From: Burkholderia sp. Ax-1719
GTDB lineage: Bacteria > Pseudomonadota > Gammaproteobacteria > Burkholderiales > Burkholderiaceae
DNA: 64,000 nt
NCBI RefSeq assembly: GCF_011753055.1
Contig: NZ_VWWJ01000005.1
Coordinates: 1-64,000, forward strand
Direction: 5' to 3'
Below the pieces are notes generated by a model. That model was not told where the DNA came from. It did not search any database and saw nothing but the letters and a program-made list of their open reading frames with translations. Both the position numbers and the translations under genes were made by a program. Positions 17,507-27,146 of the stretch are shown piece by piece (the first letter of the stretch is position 1; every line of letters begins with the position of its first letter).

Positions 17507-18225
17507 TTTTCCCCCGGCACGACCAGCAGCGAGAAGTAGGGCGATGCCATCGGATCGACGTCGTCGAGCGGCACGATGCGCTGGTTCGACATGGTTGCGC
17601 GCTCAACATAAAGCGCACGATCGGCGAGGCCGAGATCGGTCAGCACGCGGCGCACTTTTTCGAAGTTGCGGCCCAGTTTCATGATGACGGCGGCGTCCGC
17701 GTCGGCCAGGCGGCGGCGCAGTTCGTCTTCGGGCAGCACGCCCGAGAGCACCGACAGGCTCTGGTTCCGGTACACGAGCGGCACGCCCAGCACGGCCACG
17801 CCGCCCAGCATCGAACACACGCCCGGTACGACTTCGGCTTCGAAGCGCGTGGCGAGCCGGTCGTGCAGATACATGTACGAGCCGTAGAAGAACGGATCGC
17901 CTTCGCAGATCACAGCCACGTCGCGGCCCGCGTCCAGGTGCGCGGCGACGATTTCGGCTGCGCCGTCGTAGAAGTCGGCGATGATCGCTTCGTATGAGAG
18001 CGGCGGCTCCAGCGCTTCGGTGGTGACCGGATAGACCAGCGGCAGTTGTTCCTGGCGCGGTTCGAGATGGTCTTCGATGATGCCGAAGGCGTTGCCCTTT
18101 TTGCCCTTCGCGACGAAGTATGCAACCACGGGCGCGGCCTTGATGAGGCGCAGCGCCTTGAGTGTGAGCAGTTCAGGGTCGCCCGGACCGACGCCGATGC
18201 CGTGCAGTCGTCCTTTGATGGACAT
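17494..18225 (-). CDS. cobI: Precorrin-2 C20-methyltransferase
   Basis: Methylates C20 of precorrin-2 to give precorrin-3A. The 243-residue protein starts [28 protein letters not shown], the family glycine loop, then [56 protein letters not shown] and [18 protein letters not shown]. Length and motifs are standard for CobI/CbiL; clustering with cobG suggests the aerobic, cobalt-free substrate. The cobH stop lies immediately before the start codon and the 3' end overlaps cobJ by 13 bp, so translation of the block is coupled. Confidence 0.94.
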   Translation of the reverse strand: MSIKGRLHGIGVGPGDPELLTLKALRLIKAAPVVAYFVAKGKKGNAFGIIEDHLEPRQEQLPLVYPVTTEALEPPLSYEAIIADFYDGAAEIVAAHLDAGRDVAVICEGDPFFYGSYMYLHDRLATRFEAEVVPGVCSMLGGVAVLGVPLVYRNQSLSVLSGVLPEDELRRRLADADAAVIMKLGRNFEKVRRVLTDLGLADRALYVERATMSNQRIVPLDDVDPMASPYFSLLVVPGEKWQR

Positions 18226-18852
18226 TTATTCGATCTCCGAAGCAAGTGCGTTGACGGCGGCTGCGGCCATGGCGCTGCCGCCGCGGCGGCCATGCACGAC
18301 GACGAAGGGCACGCCGTGCGCGGCGCTCGCGAGCAGCGCTTTCGATTCCGCCGCGCCCACGAAACCCACCGGCATGCCGAGGATCAGCGCAGGACGCGGC
18401 GCGCCTGCCGCGATCATGTCGATGAGGTGGAAGAGCGCGGTGGGCGCATTGCCAATGGCGACCACGCTGCCTTCGAGATGCGGACGCCACAGTTCGAGCG
18501 CGGCAGCCGAGCGCGTATTGCCCATTTCGCGCGCGAGCGCCGGAACCGCCGGATCGTCAAGCGTGCAGATGACTTCGTTGCTGGCGGGCAGGCGTGCGCG
18601 CGTGATGCCAAACGCGACCATCTTCGCGTCGCAGAGAATCGGTGCGCCGTTGGCCAGCGCCGTGCGGCCCGCCGCGCCCGCGCCCGGCGAGAACGCGAGG
18701 TCGGCGGCCACGTCGACCATGCCGCAGGCATGGATCACGCGCACGGCGAGTTTTTCGAGGTCGGCGGGAATGCGCGAGAGATCGGCTTCGGCGCGGATCG
18801 TCGCGAAGGACTCGCGATAGATCGCCTGGCCGTCGCGGATGTAATCAGACAT
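18226..18852 (-). CDS. cobH: Precorrin-8X methylmutase
   Basis: Moves the C11 methyl group to C12, turning precorrin-8X into hydrogenobyrinate. The 208-residue protein shows the CobH/CbiC landmarks: IYRESFATIRAEADLSRIP, VRVIHACGMVDVAADLAFSP (with the catalytic His), APILCDAKMVAFGITRARLP, VAIGNAPTALFHLIDMI, ALILGMPVGFVGAAESKALL and PFVVVHGRRGGSAMAAAAVNAL. It overlaps cobG by 8 bp on the upstream side and abuts cobI on the other. Nothing in it is unusual. Confidence 0.95.
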   Translation of the reverse strand: MSDYIRDGQAIYRESFATIRAEADLSRIPADLEKLAVRVIHACGMVDVAADLAFSPGAGAAGRTALANGAPILCDAKMVAFGITRARLPASNEVICTLDDPAVPALAREMGNTRSAAALELWRPHLEGSVVAIGNAPTALFHLIDMIAAGAPRPALILGMPVGFVGAAESKALLASAAHGVPFVVVHGRRGGSAMAAAAVNALASEIE

Positions 18853-20287
18853 CAGGGGTGCTCCGGGGCCGCTGGGCGGTCAGTTGCGTAAGCATCTGCG
18901 CCGCGGCTTCGATCGTCAGGTGGCGCGCGACGACACGGCCGAATGGGGCCATGTCCGCCGCGCGCGGGTGGTTGTTTTCGTCGCCCTGTTCGTACAGGTC
19001 GTATTCGCCGGGCGCGACCGCGAGCAGCGTGAACGGCGCGCGATGGGCGGCGGCGCAAGAGCGCTCGCAGCCGCTCAGGTGGACGTGGACGTCAGGCGGC
19101 AATTGGGTGGCCAGACGCAGGGCGTCGGCCTTGGTATCGGCGCGGCTCTTTGCGCAACCCGCCGATCCCGTGCAGGCAATCGTGCGCGCGAGCGGGTGGG
19201 CGGCATCGGCAATCAGGCCGAGCGCTTGCAGGCTTTCTAGCACGTCCTGCGCGCTGCCGTTATCGATATTCGGCAGGATCGCGCCTTGCCAGGGCGTGAG
19301 GCGCAGCGTGCCGTCGCCGTGCTGTTGCGCGAGCGTGGCGAGGGCATGCAGCGTGGCGGCGTCGAGGCGCGCAAGCGGCGGCTGGCAGCCGATATAAACC
19401 GTGCCGTGTTTCGATTCATGTGCGCCCAGGCGCAAGGCCAGATCGACTTCCGGGCGATGCCAGCGGTGCTTGTGTTCGTTCTCGTGCGCGACGGCGATCG
19501 GCGCGTGGTCCTGCGCCCGTTGCAACACGGCGTGCGCGCCATGCGCGGCGACGATTTCGCGCATGCGCGTCTGACCGGGCTGGGCGAGATCGAGGAAGGC
19601 GTGCAGCAGTGCTTGAATGAACGCGATTACATCGGCGGCCGCAATCGAGCCGAGTGCGCCATCGGCAGGACATCCCGCAAGGCCGAACATAAAGCGCACG
19701 CCGTCGTCATGCGCCACAGCGGCCAGCCAGATATCGTGCGGATGATCGAGCGCCGCAAGCCGTTCGCCGCCGTCGATCAGCAGCGCGAACTTGGGCGACA
19801 GTGCCGCGAAACGCGGCTCGCCCTGGAGCATCGCGACGATCGGCGCGGCGAGTTGAGTGGTGTCGATGAGCGCCGCGCGATCGAGGCCGGCGAGCGGGCT
19901 GAGCATGAGGTTGCGCAGCTCGTCGGCGGCGCAGAGATCGGCGCTTTCGCTCCCGGAATTCGACGGACCGAGGCCCGCTTCGACCAGCGCCGCCGTGAGC
20001 GCCGCCGCGCTGCCCGTGCGAATGCCGCGCACCTGGAGGTTGGCGCGATTCGTCAGTTCGAGCGTGCCGTTTGCGTGCGCGAGCGCGGCTTCGGCAATCG
20101 CGTGCGCCTGTGCGGTCAGGAGCACGCCGCCCGGCAGACGGACGCGGCAGAGGCCGCCGTCGAGCGCCGCGACGACGCGCACGAGCCCCGGGCACGCCGA
20201 ACGGCGGGCTGCGGCCCATGCTGCGGGGGACGAAGCAGACGAAGCGGACGTAGCGGACAAAGCGGCGGGCTTCGAGTCGTGATTCAA
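18845..20287 (-). CDS. cobG: Precorrin-3B synthase (CobG)
   Basis: Oxygen-dependent monooxygenase preparing precorrin-3A for ring contraction; its presence marks the aerobic route. The 480-residue protein has sulfite/nitrite-reductase-like ferredoxin half domains ([23 protein letters not shown] near the N-terminus) and the 4Fe-4S/siroheme-type cysteines in [14 protein letters not shown] and [12 protein letters not shown] near the C-terminus. The start is a TTG at 20287, with no ATG nearby, so it is uncertain. The N-terminus has a short Ser/Ala/Thr repeat ([14 protein letters not shown]) encoded by imperfect 9-nt repeats. It overlaps cobH by 8 bp and is divergent from cobL. Confidence 0.9.
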   Translation of the reverse strand: MNHDSKPAALSATSASSASSPAAWAAARRSACPGLVRVVAALDGGLCRVRLPGGVLLTAQAHAIAEAALAHANGTLELTNRANLQVRGIRTGSAAALTAALVEAGLGPSNSGSESADLCAADELRNLMLSPLAGLDRAALIDTTQLAAPIVAMLQGEPRFAALSPKFALLIDGGERLAALDHPHDIWLAAVAHDDGVRFMFGLAGCPADGALGSIAAADVIAFIQALLHAFLDLAQPGQTRMREIVAAHGAHAVLQRAQDHAPIAVAHENEHKHRWHRPEVDLALRLGAHESKHGTVYIGCQPPLARLDAATLHALATLAQQHGDGTLRLTPWQGAILPNIDNGSAQDVLESLQALGLIADAAHPLARTIACTGSAGCAKSRADTKADALRLATQLPPDVHVHLSGCERSCAAAHRAPFTLLAVAPGEYDLYEQGDENNHPRAADMAPFGRVVARHLTIEAAAQMLTQLTAQRPRSTPDV

Positions 20288-20525
20288 GGGGCACTCGTGT
20301 AGGGAATCGCGCGGTCGCCGGATCCGTGGCCCAATGCTGCGTTGGACAGGCTTAAGCGCGGCGCGAGCGCTGGCGGTATCGGCAAAAGGCGGGAAAGGGT
20401 GCGAAAGACGTGGGAAATTCGCGGTTTTCAGGCCCGTCCGGCGCCAGCGGAAGCGGTATTATGCCCGTTTTCCAGCGCGATCCGCGAATCCAGACGGGGC
20501 GCGCGCAACGCATGACGGAGCACGG

Positions 20526-21749
20526 ATGCAGGGCAGGCAAGCGTGGCTGACGGTGATCGGCATAGGCGAGGACGGATACGAAGGACTCGGGCGCGAAGCG
20601 CGCCGCGCGCTCTTCGCGGCGACGGTCGTGACGGGCGGCGCGCGCCACCTGGCGATGCTGCCCGCACGCGTGCAGGCGCGCCGCCAGGCGTGGCCGCAGC
20701 CGTTCAGCGTCGAGCCGCTGCTTGCGCTGCGCGATGCCCAGGGCTGCGTGTGCGTGCTGGCAAGCGGCGATCCGATGTTCTATGGCGTCGGCGCGACGCT
20801 TGCGCGCCAGCTCGCGGCCGATGAGTTGCGCGTGCTGCCCGCGCCGTCGTCGCTGTCGCTCGCCGCGGCGCGGCTTGGCTGGGCGTTGCAGGACATATCG
20901 GTTGCATCGCTGGTGGGGCGTCCGCTCGATGCGCTGCGCCGTCACCTGTATGCGCGTTCGCGCGTGCTCGCCTTGAGCGCCGATGGACACACGCCCAAAG
21001 CCATCGCGGCCTTGCTCACCGCGCAGGGCCTGGGTGCGTCGCGCCTTGCCGTATTCGAGCATCTGGGCGGCGCGCAGGAACGGCGCATCGATGGGCGTGC
21101 CGATGCCTGGCATCTGGACGAAGTGGCCGCGCTCAATCTCGTTGCGTTCGAATGCGAAGCCGCCGATGAAGCGCCCGCGCGCAACTGGACACTCACGCCG
21201 GGTTTGCCCGATGAGGCGTATCGGCACGACGGGCAGCTCACCAAGCGCGATGTGCGCGCCCTCACACTCGCGCGTCTCGCGCCGACGCCAGGTGCATTGC
21301 TCTGGGACGTGGGCGCAGGCAGCGGCTCGATCGGCATCGAATGGATGCGCTCGCATCCGGCTTGCCGCGCCATTGCGATCGAAGCGAATGCCGAGCGCCA
21401 GCGCTTTGTCGAACATAACCGCCACGCGCTGGGCGTGCCCGCGCTGCAACTGGTGGCCGGACGCGCGCCGGATGCGCTCGATGGACTTGCCACGCCCGAT
21501 GCAGTGTTTATCGGCGGTGGTGTGACGGCGCCGGGCGTGCTCGAAACGTGCTGGAACCGGCTGGCGCCTGGCGGCCGGCTGGTGGCGAACGCCGTGACCG
21601 TGCAGAGCGAAGCGGCGCTTGTGGGCTGGCGTGCGCAATATGGCGGCACGCTCACGCGTATTGGCATCGGCGAGGCAGAACCGCTTGGACGCTTCGATAC
21701 CTGGCGTCAGGCGCTGCCCGTCACGCTATACGAAGCGATCAAGCCATGA
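20526..21749 (+). CDS. cobL: Precorrin-6Y C5,15-methyltransferase (decarboxylating)
   Basis: Bifunctional enzyme adding methyls at C5 and C15 and removing the acetate carboxyl at C12. The 407-residue protein has an N-terminal CbiE-type domain ([57 protein letters not shown]) and a C-terminal CbiT-type SAM domain with [17 protein letters not shown] near residue 258 and [19 protein letters not shown]. The ATG at 20526 begins the conserved part; the longer in-frame extension upstream is Arg/Ala-rich and not family-like. It overlaps cobK by 4 nt (ATGA). Confidence 0.93.
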   Translation: MQGRQAWLTVIGIGEDGYEGLGREARRALFAATVVTGGARHLAMLPARVQARRQAWPQPFSVEPLLALRDAQGCVCVLASGDPMFYGVGATLARQLAADELRVLPAPSSLSLAAARLGWALQDISVASLVGRPLDALRRHLYARSRVLALSADGHTPKAIAALLTAQGLGASRLAVFEHLGGAQERRIDGRADAWHLDEVAALNLVAFECEAADEAPARNWTLTPGLPDEAYRHDGQLTKRDVRALTLARLAPTPGALLWDVGAGSGSIGIEWMRSHPACRAIAIEANAERQRFVEHNRHALGVPALQLVAGRAPDALDGLATPDAVFIGGGVTAPGVLETCWNRLAPGGRLVANAVTVQSEAALVGWRAQYGGTLTRIGIGEAEPLGRFDTWRQALPVTLYEAIKP

Positions 21750-22489
21750 GCGCACGCGTGTTGCTGCTCGGCGGAACGGGAGATGCACTGCGTATCGCGC
21801 GCGCACTCGGCCCCGAGCATGTTTATAGCCTTGCGGGCCTGGGCCGCGTGCCAGCCGATCTGGGCTGCGCGGTTAGGGTAGGCGGCTTTGGCGGTGCTCA
21901 AGGGCTCGCCGACTATCTCGCCGATGAGGACATCGATATCGTTCTGGACGCCACGCATCCTTACGCGGCGCAGATCAGCGCGAACGCGGCGCGCGCGTGC
22001 GAGCAGGCGAAAGTGCCTTACTGGGCGCTGCGTCGCGCGCCCTGGCAGCCGCAGCCCGGCGACGACTGGCTTTGGGTGGACGATTGGGCTGGCGTGGTCG
22101 AAGCCATTACGCCCTATACGCGCGTGCTGTTTACGCTGGGCCGCGAACCGCTCGCGCATCTTCACGACGTGCCGGTGCATCAGCACTGGACGGTGCGCTG
22201 TCTCGATGCGCATCCGGGCCATGCGCGCGCACAGGTGATTGACGCCCGCGGGCCTTTTACGGACGAAGGCGAGCGCGCGCTGTTCGAAACAGGGCGCTAC
22301 GACGTGATCGTCAGCAAGAACAGCGGCGGCGCGGCGACTGAAGCAAAACTCGGCGTTGCGCGCGAAATGGGCTTGCCGGTGGTGATGGTGCGGCGGCCCG
22401 CGCTGCCGCCCGCGCAACGCGAATTCGCCTCGGTGCAGGACGTGCTGGATGCGCTTGCGGATCTCACTCAACGGAATATCGACGCATGA
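21746..22489 (+). CDS. cobK: Precorrin-6A reductase
   Basis: NADPH-dependent reduction of precorrin-6A to 6B. The 247-residue protein begins [21 protein letters not shown], the dinucleotide-binding loop, and shows [22 protein letters not shown], a central [16 protein letters not shown] and a C-terminal [20 protein letters not shown], all typical of CobK/CbiJ. The ATG overlaps the cobL stop (ATGA), and its own stop overlaps cobM the same way, so the three are translationally coupled. Confidence 0.94.
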   Translation: MSARVLLLGGTGDALRIARALGPEHVYSLAGLGRVPADLGCAVRVGGFGGAQGLADYLADEDIDIVLDATHPYAAQISANAARACEQAKVPYWALRRAPWQPQPGDDWLWVDDWAGVVEAITPYTRVLFTLGREPLAHLHDVPVHQHWTVRCLDAHPGHARAQVIDARGPFTDEGERALFETGRYDVIVSKNSGGAATEAKLGVAREMGLPVVMVRRPALPPAQREFASVQDVLDALADLTQRNIDA

Positions 22490-23217
22490 CTGTTTTCTTT
22501 ATCGGCGCGGGACCCGGTGATCCCGAATTGATCACCGTGAAGGGCCAACGGCTCGTGCGGACTTGTCCGGTCATTCTTTACGCGGGATCGCTCGTGCCGC
22601 CCGCCGTGCTGGAAGGTCATCGCGCGCAGCAGGTCGTGGATACCGCGCCGCTGACGCTCGATGAAATCGTTGCGCTGCTGGAGAACGCGCATCGGCAGGG
22701 ACACGATGTGGCGCGCGTGCATTCGGGCGATCCTTCGTTGTACGGCGCGATCGGCGAGCAGATCCGGCGTTTGCGTGAGCTTGGGATTCCTTACGAAGTC
22801 GTGCCGGGTGTGACGGCGACGGCCGCCTGTGCAGCGGCGCTGGGCAACGAATTGACGCTGCCGGGTATTTCGCAAACGTTGATTCTCACGCGTTACGCGA
22901 CTAAAACGTCGATGCCCGAAGGCGAGGCCTTGGGCGACCTCGCGCGTCATCGCGCGACGATGGCGATTCATCTGGGCGTGCGCCATATCGCGCGTATCGT
23001 CGAGGAATTGCGGCCGCACTACGGCGACGATTGCCCGGTGGCTGTGATTTATCGCGCAAGCTGGCCCGATGAGGAGCGCGTGACGGGCACGCTCGCGGAT
23101 ATTGTCGCGAAAGTGCAGGCGACGGATATCGAGCGCACGGCCTTGATTCTGGTTGGGCGTGTGCTGGGCGCGCAGGGCTTCGCGGATTCGAAGTTGTATG
23201 GGGTGGGGAAGCGGTAG
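22486..23217 (+). CDS. cobM: Precorrin-4 C11-methyltransferase
   Basis: Adds the methyl group at C11 of precorrin-4. The 243-residue SAM methyltransferase begins [23 protein letters not shown], followed by VILYAGSLVPPAVLE, DVARVHSGDPSLYGAIGEQIRRL, VVPGVTATAACAAALGNELTLPG, TLILTRYATKTSMPEGEAL and CPVAVIYRASWPDEERVTGTL. These are the CobM/CbiF signatures. It is last in cobL-cobK-cobM; 228 nt without visible signal separate it from the next gene. Confidence 0.95.
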   Translation: MTVFFIGAGPGDPELITVKGQRLVRTCPVILYAGSLVPPAVLEGHRAQQVVDTAPLTLDEIVALLENAHRQGHDVARVHSGDPSLYGAIGEQIRRLRELGIPYEVVPGVTATAACAAALGNELTLPGISQTLILTRYATKTSMPEGEALGDLARHRATMAIHLGVRHIARIVEELRPHYGDDCPVAVIYRASWPDEERVTGTLADIVAKVQATDIERTALILVGRVLGAQGFADSKLYGVGKR

Positions 23218-23445
23218 GCGGGCTGAAAGCCTCGCGCTGGCGATGTATTGCGCTAGCGCAAACGTATTACAGACACGCTGGCAATTGCGGTCAATTCGGC
23301 TCAGAAAACACGATCTCGCTTTTAAGAGTGTTGCAAAATCGTGGCTCGGAAACTGGCTGGAATTTGCAAGCTATGATGTCGTTAAACGTATTGCCTGACG
23401 TCTGTCACTCACGGTTTTTCAGTGTTCACTGTCTGGGAGCGGGAA

Positions 23446-24312
23446 ATGAGTGAACGAGCTTTTGACGTGCACAGTCCGTCACGAAATCTGCGCGACGTCA
23501 CCCTCTGCGCCGTCGACACCGTCAACCCGAAACTCGCGGCGCGCGCTCTCGATATTTCGCTCTCCCAGTGCGATTTCGGCGACGCGATGCTGATCGCAGA
23601 CGTCGATGCGCCAACGCGGGCGCGTATCGAAAAGATCGCAGCGCTGCGCTCGCTGGCCGAGTATTCGCACTTCATGCTCAAGCGCCTGGCCGACTACATC
23701 GCGACGCCCTGGGTGCTGGTGGTTCAATGGGACGGCTACGTCCTGGACGCGTCCAGGTGGAGCGACCGCTTTTATCAATACGACTACATCGGCGCGCGCT
23801 GGCCCAACTCCAGCAGCGGAAACGACGTCGGAAACGGCGGATTTTCCTTGCGCTCGGCGAAACTGCTGAAGGCGCTGGCGAACGATCGGTTCTCGATAGA
23901 TCCCGGCGCAGCAGAAGATGTCCTGATTGGCAGCACCTGGCGGGAGGCGCTGGAAGCCGAACACGGAATCCGTTTTGCGCCAGGCGACGTTGCCGACGAA
24001 TTCGCCTACGAGTATGGCGTACCCAGGCAACCGACCTTCGGCTTTCATGGATTCTTCAACATGTGGCGGCACGTTGAAGACAGCGTGATGTTGGAGATCA
24101 TCGATGGTCTGGACATTCAGACGCTGGCCTCTCCGCGAGGCGTGGCCCTGCTGAAAAACTACTGCGATCTACGCAAATTCGCTTGCGTGCGCGCCATGTA
24201 TCGCCGCTACCGGGCGCATTTGAGCGTCGCGGACGTCGCGCACGCATTCGCTCGCAATGGTTTGAGCGACGATGCCGCACGCGAATACGTGAATATATGC
24301 GAGCGCAGTTAA
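23446..24312 (+). CDS. DUF5672 family protein (glycosyltransferase-like)
   Basis: About 288 residues from the ATG at 23446. The central block VLVVQWDGYVLDASRWSDRF - YDYIGARWPN - VGNGGFSLRSAKLL, and FGFHGFFNMWRH towards the end, match DUF5672, which in its wider group includes glycosyltransferase-like proteins with a conserved Trp-Asp-Gly and Gly-Asn-Gly-Gly-Phe core. The short C-terminal extension (about 70 residues) is helical. The substrate is unknown and there is no adjacent polysaccharide cluster. A hairpin terminator follows. The domain name is from pattern recognition. Confidence 0.72.
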   Translation: MSERAFDVHSPSRNLRDVTLCAVDTVNPKLAARALDISLSQCDFGDAMLIADVDAPTRARIEKIAALRSLAEYSHFMLKRLADYIATPWVLVVQWDGYVLDASRWSDRFYQYDYIGARWPNSSSGNDVGNGGFSLRSAKLLKALANDRFSIDPGAAEDVLIGSTWREALEAEHGIRFAPGDVADEFAYEYGVPRQPTFGFHGFFNMWRHVEDSVMLEIIDGLDIQTLASPRGVALLKNYCDLRKFACVRAMYRRYRAHLSVADVAHAFARNGLSDDAAREYVNICERS

Positions 24313-24335
24313 GCCTGCGCATGCGAGAAACGAAA

Positions 24336-24354
24336 GGGCCGACAACGTCGGCCC
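24336..24354 (+). terminator. Hairpin terminator after the DUF5672 gene
   Basis: GGGCCGAC (24336-24343) pairs perfectly with GTCGGCCC (24347-24354) across a 3-nt loop, 23 nt after the stop codon. No long T-run follows, so efficiency is uncertain; it also lies just beyond the 3' end of the convergent symporter gene. Confidence 0.55.
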
Positions 24355-24384
24355 CAGTCATTTGCAGCGGAACCATCACCTCAT

Positions 24385-25860
24385 TCAATGCGCGCCCGCA
24401 TGCTTATGATCGGCATGCGTATGCGGCTGCGTCAGCACGCTCACCGCTGCGAGCACCACGATATTCACGCCCAGCGCGAGAAAGCCGATATTGATGTCCT
24501 TGAACGCGTCGGGCGCGAAAGGAATCAATTGCGCGACGCTCACATGCGTCACCGTCGTGATCACGACCACGGCCACGCCAGACAAAATCCCGCAAAATGC
24601 GCCTTGTTTCGTGACGCGATTGCGTGCCGAAAGGCTGCATACCAGCGCCGGGAACAATTGCGTGACGAAGTTATAGCCCATCAACAGCAGCGCCACGATG
24701 GTCTCGCCGCCATTGAGCGTGAAGCCCACCGCCACCAGCGCGATCACCGGCACGAAGAATCGTGCGAGCTTCGCCACGCGCGCGTCGTCGGCCTGTTTCA
24801 TCATGGCGCCGCGATACACGTCGTTGGCGATCAGCGTCGAAGCGGTGGTGAGGATCATCGATCCCGGCACGAGCGCGGTGAGCACGCCCGCCGCGCCAAT
24901 GACGCCGACGAACCACGGGTCGAAGGTCTGCAGCGAAAGACGGAACAGCGAAAGATCGATATCTCCGCCCTTGAGACCCGGCACTTTCAACACTGCCGCA
25001 AATCCGCAGAAAAACACGAACAGCAGGATCAGCTGATAGAGCGGCAAAATCGCGGCGTTGCGGCGGAAAATGCGTTCGTCTTTCGCGGTATAGACCGATC
25101 CAAACGTGTGCGGCCACATGAAAAATCCCAGCGCCGTGAGCAGGACCGTCGACTGGAACCACGTCACGCTCTGGCCTTTCGCGGGGAAGGCGAGGAAGCC
25201 GGGCTTCGCGGCATCAATGGCACGGAACATTTCCGACATGCTGCCGTAGTGATGAACCGGCAGATAAATGCCCAGAAAGATAGCGATGGCGAGAATCATC
25301 GTGTCTTTTACGACCGAATTCCACGCACAACCGCGCACGCCCGAGACAATCACGTAAACCGTCACCACGGCCGCGCCGATCCAGATTGCCGCCGTCGACG
25401 AAATCGCGCCGAAGGAGGCCGTTGTCACGATGATGCCGAGGCCTTTGAGTTGCAACACCAGATACGGCACGAGCGCGAGCACGCCCACGCACGCTACCAG
25501 CACGCCCAGCGCAGGGCTGTTGTATTTGCGCGCGAAAAAATGCGGCTGCGACATCAGCCGGTGTTGCTTGGCGTAGCGCCAGACCGGCGGCAGCATCCAG
25601 TAAGACAGGATGTACGCGAGCGTGCCGTAGCAGAGGATGTAATAGACCGGCGCGCCCTTGCCGTAGGCGAAACCACTGCCGCCAAGGAAGGTAAAGGTGG
25701 TGTAGATTTCGCCCGCCATCAGCAGGAACACGAATGCGGTGCCAAAGCTGCGTCCGCCCACCGACCACTGTTCGAGACTCATGTCGTGCCCGCGTCGCGC
25801 ACGCATGCCCAGAAATAGCGCGACGACCGTGATCGCCGCGATGATGATGAGCGCGCTCAT
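24385..25860 (-). CDS. Sodium:solute symporter (SSS family)
   Basis: Integral membrane transporter of 491 residues with about 13 predicted hydrophobic helices, starting MSALIIIAAITVVALFLGMRARR. Family features include GEIYTTFTFLGGSGFAYGKGAPVYYILCYG-type helices (short stretches such as FTFLGGSGFAYG), AVVTVYVIVSGVRGCAWNSV with the SSS signature, and GVLTALVPGSMILTTASTLIANDVY. The C-terminus is His-rich (HTHADHKHAGAH). The start overlaps the upstream DUF3311 gene by 4 nt (ATGA), the common small-partner arrangement for this subfamily. The substrate cannot be told from sequence; an organic acid is the usual guess. Confidence 0.87.
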   Translation of the reverse strand: MSALIIIAAITVVALFLGMRARRGHDMSLEQWSVGGRSFGTAFVFLLMAGEIYTTFTFLGGSGFAYGKGAPVYYILCYGTLAYILSYWMLPPVWRYAKQHRLMSQPHFFARKYNSPALGVLVACVGVLALVPYLVLQLKGLGIIVTTASFGAISSTAAIWIGAAVVTVYVIVSGVRGCAWNSVVKDTMILAIAIFLGIYLPVHHYGSMSEMFRAIDAAKPGFLAFPAKGQSVTWFQSTVLLTALGFFMWPHTFGSVYTAKDERIFRRNAAILPLYQLILLFVFFCGFAAVLKVPGLKGGDIDLSLFRLSLQTFDPWFVGVIGAAGVLTALVPGSMILTTASTLIANDVYRGAMMKQADDARVAKLARFFVPVIALVAVGFTLNGGETIVALLLMGYNFVTQLFPALVCSLSARNRVTKQGAFCGILSGVAVVVITTVTHVSVAQLIPFAPDAFKDINIGFLALGVNIVVLAAVSVLTQPHTHADHKHAGAH

Positions 25861-26072
25861 GGCCGCACCTCGCTTTGCGCGTCGGCGGGCAGGCGGTTGA
25901 CCGGATCGAGGCGATAGACGATGGCCATGATCGCCGACGTCAGCACGACCCACATGACGATCCAGGCCAGCACGAGCGGCATGCCAAGGATCAGCGGTTC
26001 GGTGCGGTTGACGAACGGCACGCCCAGCAGAATGCCGATAAAGGGTAGCGCTGCGAGCAACCTCAGTGACAT
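25857..26072 (-). CDS. DUF3311 small membrane protein, symporter partner
   Basis: A 71-residue protein with two membrane helices (LLAALPFIGILLGVPFV and PLVLAWIVMWVVLTSAIMAIVY) separated by NRTEPLILGMP, the DUF3311 pattern. Its stop overlaps the symporter start (ATGA), so both are made together. It is thought to be a small subunit or assembly partner of SSS symporters; that role is inference from the conserved pairing. Confidence 0.85.
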   Translation of the reverse strand: MSLRLLAALPFIGILLGVPFVNRTEPLILGMPLVLAWIVMWVVLTSAIMAIVYRLDPVNRLPADAQSEVRP

Positions 26073-26379
26073 GGCAACTCCTTTTTGTAAAAGGGGAACG
26101 TCGCGACCGGGTTAGAACGATTCACTCTATGCCGGTGTACGCACCCCGTAAAGCCGCCAAAAATCCTGATATCGCCGCGTCAGTGCCTGCATTTCGATGC
26201 TGCGCTGCGGCACGTGCAAGCAGATTCCGTGCGCGCGCAGCGCATTCAGAGGGCACGCCGCAGGCCGATCCAGTTACACTTCACGCACCCTTGGCGATGC
26301 GCGCGCTTGCAACGATTGCGCGCCACGCGCCGCCGCATTATTCGATGCCAGCACCTGCCCCGTTTTCCGGATCGACTTC
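26073..26379. other. Intergenic region, divergent promoters expected
   Basis: About 307 nt between the DUF3311 gene (minus) and marC (plus). A purine-rich AGGAGTTGCC-type site just upstream of the DUF3311 start is its ribosome site. Otherwise I see no repeat, RNA gene or clear promoter. Confidence 0.5.
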
Positions 26380-27063
26380 ATGATCGAGAGCCTGATTTCA
26401 GACATTCTGTTCGGTTTTACCGGACTGATCAGCATCATCAACCCCATCGGCATCGCCTTTGTCTTTCTCGATCGCACGGCGACGTTGACCGACGAGGAGC
26501 GCCGCCTGCTCGCCAAGCGCGTCGCCACCAATGCGGGTTTCGTGCTGCTTGCGGCGTTTTTCGTGGGCACGCCGATCCTGCATTTCTTTGGTATTTCGAT
26601 GGAAGCGCTGCGTATCGGCGGCGGTCTGGCCGTGGCCGTGAGCGGCTGGCAGATGCTCAACGCGCCGGAACCGGAGCCGCCCGCAGCGAGCGATCCGGCG
26701 GTCAAGCCGGTGAGTTCGTGGTCGGCAAGCGGCAAGGCTTTCTTTCCGCTGACGGTGCCGCTCACGACCGGCCCCGGTTCGATCGCGACGGCCATCGCGC
26801 TGAACGCTAACCGCACGCACAAGCTTTCCGCGTGGCTGCTGTCGAGTATCGCGTCCGTGGTGATTTCGCTGCTGGTGGTGCTGGTGATCTATTACGTTTA
26901 CAGCCGCGCCGCGCGTCTGGCGCACTATCTGGGCGTGGAGGGCACGCGGGTGGCCATGCGCGTGTCGTCGTTCCTGCTGTTGTGTATCGGTGTGCAGATT
27001 ATCTTGACCGGCTTGACCGGTTTCCTCACACCGATCGCTGCGGGGCTGCACGCCGCGAACTAA
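26380..27063 (+). CDS. MarC family integral membrane protein
   Basis: A 227-residue protein with six hydrophobic helices: SDILFGFTGLISIINPIGIAF (with the characteristic NPIGIAF), AGFVLLAAFFVGTPILHFFG, ALRIGGGLAVAVSGWQML, a cytoplasmic Pro/Ala/Glu loop, FFPLTVPLTTGPGSIATAIAL (family PLTTGPGSI motif), VVISLLVVLVIYYVYS, and VSSFLLLCIGVQIILTGL. MarC/YhcE proteins have no firmly established function despite older links to multiple antibiotic resistance. The ATG at 26380 begins directly with the first helix. Confidence 0.9.
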   Translation: MIESLISDILFGFTGLISIINPIGIAFVFLDRTATLTDEERRLLAKRVATNAGFVLLAAFFVGTPILHFFGISMEALRIGGGLAVAVSGWQMLNAPEPEPPAASDPAVKPVSSWSASGKAFFPLTVPLTTGPGSIATAIALNANRTHKLSAWLLSSIASVVISLLVVLVIYYVYSRAARLAHYLGVEGTRVAMRVSSFLLLCIGVQIILTGLTGFLTPIAAGLHAAN

Positions 27064-27146
27064 AGCGCCGGCGACGCGGCAAACTACACAGCGAACTGCG
27101 TGGCAGTGCGCGAAGGCAACCGCCGATCTGATCGATGGAGGCAACG

